Shown here one piece after another: positions 41,230 through 50,335 of a DNA stretch of 64,000 nucleotides. The translations under genes were made by a program, and so were the position numbers. The DNA comes from Panacagrimonas sp963975245 (lineage in GTDB: Bacteria; Pseudomonadota; Gammaproteobacteria; Nevskiales; Nevskiaceae), in the NCBI GenBank assembly GCA_963975245.1, contig CAXBFJ010000001.1, positions 248,001-312,000 on the forward strand, given 5' to 3'. Below the pieces are notes generated by a model that had not been told where the DNA came from, ran no database searches, and saw only the letters and a list, made by a program, of their open reading frames with translations. Position 1 is the first letter of the stretch. Every line of letters starts with the position of its first letter.

Positions 41230-41823
41230 TTAGGTGGCGAGTTTGATGGCGGTGGTGGCAACACGCTTGCCCAGTGCTTCGCAGAGATTGCGTTCTTCGG
41301 AAGTCAGCGATCGCGGCTCACTGCCGGTTCCGGCCAGATGGGATGCGCCGTAGGGTGTGCCTCCACTTTGCGTGCTCGACAATTCCGGCAGGGTGTAGGG
41401 CAGGCCCATCAGCATCATGCCGTGATGGAGCAGGGGCAGCATCATGCTCAGCAGTGTGGATTCTTGTCCCCCGTGCATGGAACTGGTTGAGGTAAATACG
41501 GCTGCCGGTTTTCCGACCAGGCGCCCTGACATCCAGAGGCCCGATGTGCCGTCCAGAAAATACTTGAGCGGCGCAGCCATGTTGCCGAAGCGGGTCGGAC
41601 TGCCCATGACCAAGGCATCACATTCGGCCAGATCGTCGAGGCTGGCATAGATCGCGCCCTCAGCGGGTACGGGCGCTGCAACGGCTTCGATCTCGGTTGA
41701 CACCGGGGGCACGGTGCGCAGGCGCGCCACCGCGCCGGCAGATTCGATGCCGCGGGCAATCTGGCGGGCCATCTGCGCGGTCGCACCTTTGCGCGAGTAA
41801 TACAGGACAAGAACCTCGGTCAT
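41230..41823 (-). CDS. wrbA: NAD(P)H:quinone oxidoreductase, WrbA family
   Basis: This 197-residue FMN protein has a flavodoxin fold: LVLYYSRKGATAQMARQIARG (phosphate-binding loop), MGSPTRFGNMAAPLKYFLDG, and the WrbA insert SMHGGQESTLLSMMLPLLHHG. It reduces quinones by two electrons, guarding against redox cycling. Followed closely by the DUF2069 gene in the same operon. Confidence 0.94.
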   Translation of the reverse strand: MTEVLVLYYSRKGATAQMARQIARGIESAGAVARLRTVPPVSTEIEAVAAPVPAEGAIYASLDDLAECDALVMGSPTRFGNMAAPLKYFLDGTSGLWMSGRLVGKPAAVFTSTSSMHGGQESTLLSMMLPLLHHGMMLMGLPYTLPELSSTQSGGTPYGASHLAGTGSEPRSLTSEERNLCEALGKRVATTAIKLAT

Positions 41824-41937
41824 GCGGGCCTCCGCAAGTGTGGATGGCGAATGGGGGTCGCTATTGTACGGGGATGCTTTGATGGCTCCGGTGATTCATC
41901 ATGTACCTTCATCGCATTCAAAGTGGCGCGTTCTTCC

Positions 41938-42750
41938 ATGTTGCGCAGTTTTCTACTGATATCGGTCGTATTGCTCTCATCTTGTTCGCTGTTCGATCAC
42001 CAGCCGTTCTCCTCCGAAGCGCCGCCGGAACGGCCCCTGTCTGAAGCGGATGCCGGTGCCTTGCCTGATCTGCAGAGAACGGCGCCGGTCCCTGCGCAGC
42101 AAGCGCGTGATCGGCTGGCTTACGTACAGAAATATGTCGCGCAGACCAGGCGCGTGGTGCCGCAATGGCGTCGCGCGGATGCGCCTCTGGCGCAGGCGGT
42201 TCAGGCTGCAGATCAGCAGCAGTGGGGACAGGCCCTGGGGTTTTCTGACGAGGCGGCCGCACAGGCAGATATCGCGTTGTCCGATTTCTACGCACGACAG
42301 GCCAATATCGAACTGGCCAAAGCGCAGGCGTCCACCGGTCTGGACGACACGCAAATTCTGCAGCTGCGAACCGCAGAAGAAATCATGGCCAGTGGGAACA
42401 GTCGTCTCGCCTACGGTCGTCTGCGCACGCTCAATGGGCAACTCAGAGATCAGACGCGCGCGTATCAGGTGCGCGCTGGAGACAGCCTGTGGATCATTGC
42501 GGGTCGTCCTGAGGGCTATTCCAATCCATTGCTGTGGCCGTTGATCTGGCGCGCGAACATTGATGTTATTCCCGACCCCGACCGATTGCGCAAAGGACAG
42601 GTCCTGAAGATCAAGGCGCATCCCAAGGTAGATGATGTTGCTGCTGCCGTGGCCGAGGCCAAGGCCGTGCGCTCGGGCCAGACTGCAGGTGCTGCAAGCC
42701 GAGCAGCAACTGTTACCCCGGAGATTGGCGAAATACAGAAGCTGCCCTGA
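41938..42750 (+). CDS. LysM domain lipoprotein
   Basis: This 270-residue protein has a lipobox (VLLSSCSLF, Cys16), a helical middle (~50-170, heptad-like, with RDRLAYVQKYVAQTRRVVPQW and LAKAQASTGL), and a C-terminal LysM domain (~176-227: YQVRAGDSLWIIAGRPEGYS, then LWPLIWRANIDVIPDPDRL). LysM binds the glycan strands of peptidoglycan. The ATG at 41938 was chosen because it starts the signal peptide; the upstream frame is a shadow. Divergent from wrbA. Confidence 0.9.
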   Translation: MLRSFLLISVVLLSSCSLFDHQPFSSEAPPERPLSEADAGALPDLQRTAPVPAQQARDRLAYVQKYVAQTRRVVPQWRRADAPLAQAVQAADQQQWGQALGFSDEAAAQADIALSDFYARQANIELAKAQASTGLDDTQILQLRTAEEIMASGNSRLAYGRLRTLNGQLRDQTRAYQVRAGDSLWIIAGRPEGYSNPLLWPLIWRANIDVIPDPDRLRKGQVLKIKAHPKVDDVAAAVAEAKAVRSGQTAGAASRAATVTPEIGEIQKLP

Positions 42751-42776
42751 GTCTCTGGTTTTAGAAGCACCGCCGA

Positions 42777-43466
42777 TCAGGCGTGCAGATGACCGCGTTT
42801 GACCCAGTAGCGGCAGCCGCTGCGCGTGCTCATGCTGCGAACCGAATCTGCTGGCATGCGCAGCCAGCAAAGTGGCAGGCAAGCGGTGTCGCCGTACATC
42901 AGATCGCCTTCCAGTACGAGAATCTCTTCTCCACCATCAGCGCTGCGTTGTTCCCACCGGGTGCCTGGCTCCATCATTTCAATAAGGACGGTTTCCTGGG
43001 CGGGGCAATCGAATAGCGTGATGCGGCTCAGACCCGTAATGTCCGTTCCCCGCGTGGTTTGAGTCTCTGGTGTTTGAACGATCTGTCTGCTCTCCGACAG
43101 CGGCATCTGGCGCAGCTTGACGAAGATGGTGCAGCCCTCATCGGTGAAGGGCGCGTGACCACTTCCGGGCGGGTTTCGCACGTAGGTGCCCGCGCAAAAG
43201 TCGCCGCTGCAATCGGAAAAAACGCCGTTCAGAACCAGAAACTCCTCGCCAAGCTCATGGCGATGCTCCTTGAAGCGACTGTGCGCCGCATAGCGCACGA
43301 TCGACGTGGCTCGTGCCACTTCGCCGCCGCGCCGGTCGAGGAAACGACGCTCGATCTCGGGCTGAGGAGAAGGTGTCCAGGGCAAGGTATCGGCACAGGT
43401 GATCACCGGCTCTGCAAGGTCAGCGTGCAGTGTCTCCGGTACCTGATAGTCCATCAGCTTCTCCAT
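42777..43466 (-). CDS. Cupin domain protein (ChrR-like, tandem cupins)
   Basis: This 229-residue protein has two cupin-type repeats: the first with RFKEHRHELGEEFLVLNGVF (metal-binding His residues), the second with RWEQRSADGGEEILVLEGDL. It resembles the cupin part of ChrR anti-sigma factors without their zinc-finger region. Metal ligands are intact in the first copy; the second has lost histidines. A sensing or small-molecule-binding role is possible. No neighbouring sigma factor was found. Confidence 0.8.
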   Translation of the reverse strand: MEKLMDYQVPETLHADLAEPVITCADTLPWTPSPQPEIERRFLDRRGGEVARATSIVRYAAHSRFKEHRHELGEEFLVLNGVFSDCSGDFCAGTYVRNPPGSGHAPFTDEGCTIFVKLRQMPLSESRQIVQTPETQTTRGTDITGLSRITLFDCPAQETVLIEMMEPGTRWEQRSADGGEEILVLEGDLMYGDTACLPLCWLRMPADSVRSMSTRSGCRYWVKRGHLHA

Positions 43467-43505
43467 CGCTTGTGCCGCAATCCCGGCGTCGAACCGCTCA
43501 CAGTC

Positions 43506-44078
43506 TCAACCGCGATGCCAGCGCCGATCCAGTGCGCGCATCACCTTGTTTGGGTATTTAGGTTTGCCGTAGCTCCCGTTGTAGCGGCCCAGCGCGCCAA
43601 ACAGGTTTCCCTTTTCCTTGTCCAGATAAAAGCGCAGGATGGTGCAACCCATGCGCAGGTTGGTTTGCGTATTGAACAGGTTGTCGTGTGGCGTGGCGAT
43701 CTCGTCCAGCCAGAACGGCATGATCTGCATGTAGCCTTGTGCGCCTGCGGTCGATAGCGCGAATCTCTGGAAATAGCTTTCCACCTCAATCACCGCCAGC
43801 GCCAGTTCTGGTGGAATGCGCGCGCGCTTGGCTTCCCGGTGCAGCGTTCTGAGGAACTCCAGGCGCTCGACATCGTCCTTGATGAAATTCTTGAGCCGAC
43901 CGGACATGTCGGTCAGCCACACTTCGGCATCAAAGCGATGCTCGAAGCTGTCCGCTTCTGCGATGGCAGCTTCAAGAAGCGCACGCAGTTCCGGTTCGGG
44001 CTCACCGGTGGGGCCTGCAATGGCTGACGGCGCGGACAGCAGCGCCGTCAGGACCCAAAGCAGCAGCCTTGCGTTCAC
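43506..44078 (-). CDS. Lytic transglycosylase (SLT domain)
   Basis: This 190-residue exported enzyme has a signal peptide (to about AIAG) and the C-terminal SLT domain: ELALAVIEVESYFQRFALS with the catalytic Glu, then TAGAQGYMQIMPFW, and FGALGRYNGSYGKPKYPNKV. It cleaves peptidoglycan glycan strands to anhydro sugars. The GTG at 44078 overlaps the proS stop (GTGA), so it is co-translated with proS. The domain is at the minimal length for its family. Confidence 0.9.
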   Translation of the reverse strand: MNARLLLWVLTALLSAPSAIAGPTGEPEPELRALLEAAIAEADSFEHRFDAEVWLTDMSGRLKNFIKDDVERLEFLRTLHREAKRARIPPELALAVIEVESYFQRFALSTAGAQGYMQIMPFWLDEIATPHDNLFNTQTNLRMGCTILRFYLDKEKGNLFGALGRYNGSYGKPKYPNKVMRALDRRWHRG

Positions 44079-45778
44079 GCCGCCAGCTTGGCCAACACGC
44101 TGGAGATGCTGGCCTCAATCATCTCGGCCTGATCGGCATTGCGGGCCTTGTATTCAAACTGGTCATTGGCCAGGCCTTTTTCTCCGATAACAACGCGGTG
44201 CGGAATTCCGACCAGATCGGCATCCGCAAACATCGGACCGGGACGCAGGCCACGATCATCGAGCAGGACATCAACGCCCGACCCCGCCAGTTCGTCATGC
44301 AGTTGCAGCGCGAGTTCTCTTACGCGCTCGGACTTATCTGCGCCGATAGGGCAGATGAGGACCTCGAAAGGTGCGATAGATGCCGGCCATCGCATGCCCT
44401 TTGGATCGTGGCTCTGCTCAATGACCGCGGCTGCGAGACGGGAGACGCCGATGCCATAGCAGCCCATTTCCGGGATCACGGCAGCGCCTTGCTCATCGAG
44501 CACGGTGAACTCCATTGCGCGGGTGTACTTGTTGCCAAGCTGGAAGATGTGCCCACCCTCGATGCCACGGAAGAACTGAATCTTGCCCTGACCATCCGGA
44601 CTCGCGTCACCCTCACAGATTCGTCGCAGGTCGGCACCCTCCGGCACCGGGCAGTCGCGCTCCCAGTTCACGCCGCTCAGGTGTTCGTCATTCTGGTTGG
44701 CACCACAGACGAAGTCGGCAATCTCCAGTGCCGCATGATCGGCGATGACCGGGATCGGGCAATTCACCGGACCCAGATAGCCAACCTCACAGCCAAAGGC
44801 TGCCTGTACATCCTCAACCTTTGCCATCTCGAACGGGCTCGCGATCAAAGGATGACGCGCAGCCTTGAACTCGTTGAGTTCGTGGTCGCCGCGCAGTGCG
44901 ATGCCGACGAGGCCGCCCTCACAACCCTTGGCCACCAGCAGCTTGACCTTGGCGGTCAGCTCAACCTTCAGAAACTTGGAGACCTGTTCGCAGGTTTTTT
45001 GCCCGGGCGTGGAAACCGTCTGCATCGGCGCGCCGGGAGCAGGGCGCTGCGTACCGGTGGGTTTGCATTCGGCTGCCTCGACGTTGGCCGCATAACTTCC
45101 TTTATCGGATACGGCGATCAGGTCCTCACCGGAACCGGCGAGGACGTGAAACTCTTCTGATTTGGCGCCGCCAATGTTGCCGCTGTCAGCCTTGACCACC
45201 CGGAAGTCAGCACCGATGCGCTCGAAGATGCGGATATAGGCTCCGCGCATGTTTTCGTACTCGCGGTCCAGATCCGCCTCGTCCATGTGGAAGGAATAGG
45301 CATCCTTCATCAGGAATTCACGTGCCCGCATCAGGCCAAAGCGTGGGCGGCGCTCGTCGCGGAATTTGGTCTGCACCTGATACCAATTGAAAGGCAACTG
45401 GCGATAGCTGCGCACATCCTGCTTGGCGTGATGGACGATGACCTCTTCGTGCGTCGGTCCGTAGCAGTAGTCGTTCTCGTGACGATCCTTGATCCTCAGC
45501 ATCTCGGCGCCCATGACCTGCCAGCGACCGGACTGCTGCCACAGCTCCGCAGGCTGTATGGAAGGCATCAGCAGCTCAGCGGCGCCCGCTCGATCCATTT
45601 CCTCGCGGACGATATTCTCGATTTTGCGCAGAACGCGCAGGCCCATCGGCATCCAGGTGTAGAGACCAGCCCCCAGCTTGCGAATGAAGCCGGCACGAAG
45701 CAGCAGCTGATGAGAAACGATTTCCGCGTCAGCGGGCGTTTCCTTGGTCGTGGACAGGGGGAAGCGGGAGAGGCGCAT
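44075..45778 (-). CDS. proS: Prolyl-tRNA synthetase
   Basis: This 567-residue class II synthetase charges tRNA-Pro. It is the bacterial type with an editing insertion: motif 1 region VLRKIENIVREEMDRAGAAELLMPSIQP, motif 2 KFRDERRPRFGLMRAREFLMKDAYSFH, the INS editing domain in the middle (ADFRVVKADSGNIGGAKSEEFHV), and motif 3 GCYGIGVSRLAAAVIEQ. The ATG at 45778 begins MRLSRFPLSTTKETPADAEIVSHQLLLRAG, the family start. The lytic transglycosylase follows with overlapping start. Confidence 0.97.
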   Translation of the reverse strand: MRLSRFPLSTTKETPADAEIVSHQLLLRAGFIRKLGAGLYTWMPMGLRVLRKIENIVREEMDRAGAAELLMPSIQPAELWQQSGRWQVMGAEMLRIKDRHENDYCYGPTHEEVIVHHAKQDVRSYRQLPFNWYQVQTKFRDERRPRFGLMRAREFLMKDAYSFHMDEADLDREYENMRGAYIRIFERIGADFRVVKADSGNIGGAKSEEFHVLAGSGEDLIAVSDKGSYAANVEAAECKPTGTQRPAPGAPMQTVSTPGQKTCEQVSKFLKVELTAKVKLLVAKGCEGGLVGIALRGDHELNEFKAARHPLIASPFEMAKVEDVQAAFGCEVGYLGPVNCPIPVIADHAALEIADFVCGANQNDEHLSGVNWERDCPVPEGADLRRICEGDASPDGQGKIQFFRGIEGGHIFQLGNKYTRAMEFTVLDEQGAAVIPEMGCYGIGVSRLAAAVIEQSHDPKGMRWPASIAPFEVLICPIGADKSERVRELALQLHDELAGSGVDVLLDDRGLRPGPMFADADLVGIPHRVVIGEKGLANDQFEYKARNADQAEMIEASISSVLAKLAA

Positions 45779-45824
45779 GTTGGAGGTTCGAGTCAGTGAA
45801 TCGCCAATTGTAACGGGAGCCGCT

Positions 45825-48800
45825 TCAGGCCTCGCGGTCAAGCACCTGAATCAGAGAGGGCAATCGCCTGGCCAGCTCAGCGAGAAAGCCGCGATAGCTG
45901 TCGTCAAGCAGCAGACGTGGGCTGAGTCCGGCAACCATGACGTATTGATTTCCCAGCGTCCGTACGAAGGCTCGCTTGGGAGGCTCCGGCCAGGGGGGCA
46001 GTGCAGGGAGTTCCAGCATGGGTTCGCAGACTTCGGCTTGCTCGCCATGTTCCTTGGCGAAAATTGGCCATGGGGACTCTGCCGCTGACGAGATCACTGC
46101 TGGTGCTGCTGGCGAGTTCGCGCTCAGTCCATGGCAGTAGACCTGGCGAGCACGACCCGTGCCGGCATCCAGGTGATACACCAGCAGGAAGGGCAGGTCG
46201 TATTGCGCGTCGGCGAAAATTGCTTTGAGCGCGGACTTGTCAGAATCAAGAAGCAGGCGATGATCCAGGTTGAGCAACACCGTATTGCGACGGGACGACA
46301 ATACTTCCGCCGTGTTTTCCGAACAGGCCACGAAAATTCCGCCCACCCCACCGGATTCGTCGCGTATCGGCGAATAGCCGTAAGTGAAATAGCCTTCCTC
46401 AAGCAGGCCATTCCTGTTCAGGCACAGCAGGCCGCGCTCCACCAGGCTAGATTCGCCGCGCTCGAACGCAGCTTCCACCATTGGTGAGATGGAATCCCAG
46501 ATCTCCTCGAAGCATTCCCTGCCGCGTTGGCCCATGGCCTGAGGATGTTTGCTTGAGCCCAGGATGGGGCGATAGGCATCGTTGTAGAACTGGACCATCT
46601 CACGGCCCCACCAGATAAAGATGGGATGCTTCTGTGTCAGCAGAATTGAAAGCGCAGTGCGCAGTGATTGCGGCCAGGTGTGTACAGGCCCAAGCGGTGA
46701 TTGGGACCAGTCGATGGAGCGCATGAGGGCGCCCATCTCGCCGCCACCTGCCAGGACCTGACGGGTGACCTCCAAGGCCGGAGACTGAGCGGTGCTCTTG
46801 GCCCGGCGGTCCGATGGCTGGGTGTTTTGTGTCTCGATCTTTTGATGACTTGCGGCGCGCTGCAGTGCGGCAGACAAGGCATCGGGATTCACCGGCTTGG
46901 CAACATAGTCATTCATGCCAGCGTCTGTGCAGGCCTCGCGGTCCTCGGCCATGGCATTGGCGGTCATGGCGATGACATAGGGCTGCAGGTCGGCAGGCAG
47001 CTCTTTTCGGAGACGACGGGTGGTTTCCAGACCATCAAGCCGGGGCATCTGGATGTCCATCAGGATGACGTCGTAATTCTTGCTGGACATTGCGGTGAGC
47101 GCTTCAATGCCATCCACCACGGAGTCAATATTCCTGTAGCCGAGTTTGGCGAGTTGCAGCAGTGCAAGCTTGCGATTCACCAGCGTGTCTTCGACCAGAA
47201 GAATCTTCATGGGCTGGACACTCATCTCTGAGGGTTCAGGGCCTGTTGCATTCTGCGCGGGTGCAGAAAAAATCCGGATCAGGTTTTCCAGGAGCGAATC
47301 GCGATGAATCGGCTTGTTCAGAACCGCTTCGAAGCTCACGCCCGTTTGATCTTTGTCAGGTAGCGACGTGCCTAGGCTGGACATCAGCACCAGTGGGGTC
47401 GAATGTTTTTCCTGCAGCATGCGGGCCAAGTGCACGCCATCCAGTCCGGGCATCTGATGATCGAGAATGACCAGATCATAGTCCTGGCCGCGCACGCGGG
47501 CCTGTTCCATGGCACTGGCTGCCTTTTCAGGACCGTTCAGGGCGGTGGGCCTAGCGCCCCACGCTCGCAGGCACAGGCATACCAGGTCCAGGTTGGACTG
47601 ATTGTCGTCGACCACCAGTATGTGCTTGTACTTCAGTGCTTCCGGATTGAGACTCGACTTGTGCGGTACGGTGCTGAGGCTCTTGGCCGGGAAGGCAAAG
47701 TGAAAGCAGCTGCCTTTGCCGATTTCGCTGCTCACGGAAATCTGTCCGCCATGCGCTTCGATCAGGCGCTTGCTGATGGCCAGGCCAAGCCCGGTGCCCC
47801 CGAATTCACGCGTGATGGAATCATCGCCCTGACTGAAATCCTGAAACAGACGTTCAATGCGTTCCGGTGAAATGCCGATACCGGTATCAATGACGCTGAT
47901 CTCGATGTTGTGCTGGTCTTCGGCGAGTGGTCGGGCATGCACCTCCACGGACACTTCGCCCCTGACGGAGAATTTGACAGCATTGCCCAGAAGGTTGACC
48001 AGTACCTGGCGCAGGCGATGGGGATCTGCGATGCAGGCCGCAGGCACCTCGGGGGCAATCCGGTAAACCAGCTCAATATTTTTGGCGCCTGCCTGGCTCG
48101 CCACCAGATCAAGGGATTCTTCAATCAGATCGCCAATGGCGAAGGCCTCGCGAGACAACCGGAGCGCACCGGACTCCAGACGCGAGTAATCCAGGATGTC
48201 ATTGATGACCCCCAGCAGGTGATCGCCACTGGCCCTGATTGAGCTCACAAACTCGCGCTGCTGCGGTGCCATTTCGGTATCGTCCAGAAGACCGGCAAAT
48301 CCGATCACCGCATTGAGCGGCGTGCGAATCTCATGACTCATGGTCGAGAGAAACGCGGCCTTGGCACGCGCTGCCTGCTCTGCACGTGTTTGCGCGTTGA
48401 CCACCTCGTCCACGTTGGTGGTCAGTCCGTACCAGAGCAGGATCCGGCCCGTTTCATCGCGCTTGCAGTTGGCTTGTGCCTGGTACCAGCGATAGCGGCC
48501 GTCATTGTCGATCAGACGAAATTTGACTTCGTAAGGGTCGCCGGTTTCGAGTGACGCGGCCCATCGTCTGCCTACCTGGTCAACCTCGGAAGGATGCAGA
48601 AATTCCAGCCAACCATCCGCGATCAGTTTCTCCTGGCTCATTCCCATGACGTGCAGCGCCGCTTCACTGACGTATTCCAGCTTCCCATCGGGAAGAGCTG
48701 TCCATAGCACGCTGGGCACGGCGCCAATGATGTACTTGAGGTGTTCCTGGCGTTCATGCAGGGCATCTTCCGCACGTTTTCGATCGTCAATATCAAACGC

Positions 48801-49553
48801 AGTGCCCTCGTAGAACCGGTTATTGTTGTCGTCGCCACTGACGTGCCTTACCCGACCCTCCAGCCATCGCACCGAGCCGTCACGATGGCGAATACGATAT
48901 TCCGCTTGCATCGGCTGCCCGGCGGCAGCCTGCGCAGCCAGCTCCTTTGCCACACGCGCGGCGTCGTCTTCGAGCATGACCGACGCCCAGGTGTGACCCT
49001 CTTCAAGAAAGTAGGACGCGGGGTATCCGCTGAGTGCCTCCACCCCTTCGCTGATGTAGGTCAAGTGCCAGGGAGGTTGAGCATGGGTTCGATAAACCAT
49101 GCCGGTGATATTGCTCACCAGTGACCGGAAACGTTGCTCGCTGGCCGCCAGGTCCTGTTGGGCACGATATCTTTCATCTATGTCATAGACGGTGCCTTCC
49201 AGAAACGCCTCATTCTCCGCGGAATAAAGGGCTCGTCCTTCTACCCAGCGATAGTGGCCGTTGCGGTGGCGGATTCGGTAGGTGATCGTCGCGTGCTTGC
49301 CGGCCATACGACTTTGACTCAGCTCGTCTCCGACTCTTGCCAGATCGTCAGGGTGAATCAGTGACTGGTAGGTGGCGCCTTCATCCATGAAATAGGACTG
49401 CGGATAGCCCGTCACCGCTTCGACCCCTTCGCTGACAAAGTGGACCCGCCAGGGCGGTGCAATTTCGGTACGGAATACCATCGCGGCGATGTTCTTGAGC
49501 AAGGCCCGTTCACGTACTGCTGGTTTCTGGCTTGAGTCTGAGCTCGAACTCAT
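45825..49553 (-). CDS. Hybrid histidine kinase with three PAS domains, two receivers and a C-terminal PAS-GAF module
   Basis: This 1242-residue protein has, in order: PAS domains at ~20-130, 140-260 and 270-385 (each ending in an LEGTVYDIDER/EGTAFDIDD-type strand), HisKA with H407 in FLSTMSHEIRTPLNAVIGF, an ATPase domain (GTGLGLAISKRLIEAHGG), receiver 1 (VVDDNQSN, VILDHQMPGLDG) and receiver 2 (LLVEDTLVN, VILMDIQMPRLDG). After these comes a second sensory part, PAS (DWSQSPLGPVHTWPQSLRT, IFIWWGREMVQFYNDAYRPI) and a GAF-like region to the end, which normally precedes a kinase. No membrane segment is visible, so it is cytosolic. The ATG at 49553 was preferred to a GTG three codons earlier. Confidence 0.94.
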   Translation of the reverse strand: MSSSSDSSQKPAVRERALLKNIAAMVFRTEIAPPWRVHFVSEGVEAVTGYPQSYFMDEGATYQSLIHPDDLARVGDELSQSRMAGKHATITYRIRHRNGHYRWVEGRALYSAENEAFLEGTVYDIDERYRAQQDLAASEQRFRSLVSNITGMVYRTHAQPPWHLTYISEGVEALSGYPASYFLEEGHTWASVMLEDDAARVAKELAAQAAAGQPMQAEYRIRHRDGSVRWLEGRVRHVSGDDNNNRFYEGTAFDIDDRKRAEDALHERQEHLKYIIGAVPSVLWTALPDGKLEYVSEAALHVMGMSQEKLIADGWLEFLHPSEVDQVGRRWAASLETGDPYEVKFRLIDNDGRYRWYQAQANCKRDETGRILLWYGLTTNVDEVVNAQTRAEQAARAKAAFLSTMSHEIRTPLNAVIGFAGLLDDTEMAPQQREFVSSIRASGDHLLGVINDILDYSRLESGALRLSREAFAIGDLIEESLDLVASQAGAKNIELVYRIAPEVPAACIADPHRLRQVLVNLLGNAVKFSVRGEVSVEVHARPLAEDQHNIEISVIDTGIGISPERIERLFQDFSQGDDSITREFGGTGLGLAISKRLIEAHGGQISVSSEIGKGSCFHFAFPAKSLSTVPHKSSLNPEALKYKHILVVDDNQSNLDLVCLCLRAWGARPTALNGPEKAASAMEQARVRGQDYDLVILDHQMPGLDGVHLARMLQEKHSTPLVLMSSLGTSLPDKDQTGVSFEAVLNKPIHRDSLLENLIRIFSAPAQNATGPEPSEMSVQPMKILLVEDTLVNRKLALLQLAKLGYRNIDSVVDGIEALTAMSSKNYDVILMDIQMPRLDGLETTRRLRKELPADLQPYVIAMTANAMAEDREACTDAGMNDYVAKPVNPDALSAALQRAASHQKIETQNTQPSDRRAKSTAQSPALEVTRQVLAGGGEMGALMRSIDWSQSPLGPVHTWPQSLRTALSILLTQKHPIFIWWGREMVQFYNDAYRPILGSSKHPQAMGQRGRECFEEIWDSISPMVEAAFERGESSLVERGLLCLNRNGLLEEGYFTYGYSPIRDESGGVGGIFVACSENTAEVLSSRRNTVLLNLDHRLLLDSDKSALKAIFADAQYDLPFLLVYHLDAGTGRARQVYCHGLSANSPAAPAVISSAAESPWPIFAKEHGEQAEVCEPMLELPALPPWPEPPKRAFVRTLGNQYVMVAGLSPRLLLDDSYRGFLAELARRLPSLIQVLDREA

Positions 49554-49763
49554 GGTCTGCACTTATCGAGCAAGAGAGGAATCGGGCGCAACGGATGCGC
49601 AAATCCGGCCACGGCCCGCGCCGGGCACGCAAGACGCGCCTGCCAGTTTCGCCATTGGCTCAGATGTCCGGGGAGTTCACTCATTCGAGATGCTTTGTCA
49701 GGCCGATCAGATCAACAACTCTACAAAATTGCGCTTCCCGTTTGTGTTCATTGGCCATTAGTC

Positions 49764-49800
49764 AAAAAAAAACCCTCCCCGGTCCATGGACCGGGGAGGG
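49764..49800 (-). terminator. Intrinsic terminator of the MAPEG gene
   Basis: A perfect 28-bp palindrome (arms CCCTCCCCGGTCCA and complement) is followed on the minus strand by nine T residues (A-run at 49764-49772 on the plus strand). It lies just after the MAPEG gene end at 49826. Strong intrinsic terminator. Confidence 0.95.
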
Positions 49801-49825
49801 CGATATTGCAACGCCAGTTCAGGCT

Positions 49826-50242
49826 TTAGGCGCCAAGACCATTGAGCAGGCCGAATGCCATGTAGGCAACCAGGGCAACCTGCACCAGGAAGAAGGTGGC
49901 GCGCATCAACACGAGGAAGAACGAAGTGCCCATTAGGTGAACCACGCTCTGCAGGACGCGCGCACCGAGAACATAGCAGGCCAGACCATCCACAGCGCCG
50001 TTCTGCTGGGTTGCTGCAGCTACCAGAACCACGGCCGCGAACAGCGCAAAGTTCTCCACGCAGTTGGCATGGGCATGGCTGGCACGAATGAAAAAGGCTG
50101 CATCGTCGGTAGACTTGCCGCGGGTCCAGTGATCTGCAGGCTTCTTGCCGAGCAGCGCCTGCGGGATTCGCGGACCGGCGTAGAGCAGAGTCAGCAGGAT
50201 CATCCACAGCAGGTAATACAGTAGTGCTTCAATTCCAGTCAT
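49826..50242 (-). CDS. MAPEG family membrane protein
   Basis: This 138-residue inner-membrane protein has four helices and the MAPEG pattern: an N-terminal helix (LLYYLLWMILLTLLYAGPRIPQ), then RASHAHANCVENFALFAAVVLVA with the family's conserved Asn/Glu, and a C-terminal helix pair. MAPEG proteins bind glutathione and lipids. Ribosome-binding site GGGGGGA is clear. Ends in a strong terminator. Confidence 0.92.
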   Translation of the reverse strand: MTGIEALLYYLLWMILLTLLYAGPRIPQALLGKKPADHWTRGKSTDDAAFFIRASHAHANCVENFALFAAVVLVAAATQQNGAVDGLACYVLGARVLQSVVHLMGTSFFLVLMRATFFLVQVALVAYMAFGLLNGLGA

Positions 50243-50335
50243 GCTTAATCCCCCCCGGGGTATCTATTTGAGTGATTTGGAACCCGGATTATGCCTTTTC
50301 CAGAGGGCAATTGAACCGTCCGAAATATAGGGACG

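Noticed and set aside
41977..42882. 301-codon minus-strand frame opposite the LysM lipoprotein
   Set aside because: Covers the clear LysM and signal-peptide codons of the plus-strand gene; composition rich in Arg, typical of shadows.
42777..43466. Cupin protein as an anti-sigma factor (ChrR)
   Set aside because: The zinc-finger anti-sigma domain and an adjacent sigma gene are both missing, so only the cupin relation is kept.
44069..45160. 363-codon plus-strand frame opposite proS
   Set aside because: proS is certain on the other strand, with intact class II motifs; this is its mirror frame.
45782..45794. GGAGGTTCGAGTC just upstream of proS, identical to 13 bases of the tRNA-Val T-arm
   Set aside because: No acceptor, D-arm or anticodon structure surrounds it. 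Probably chance, although an integration footprint cannot be excluded.
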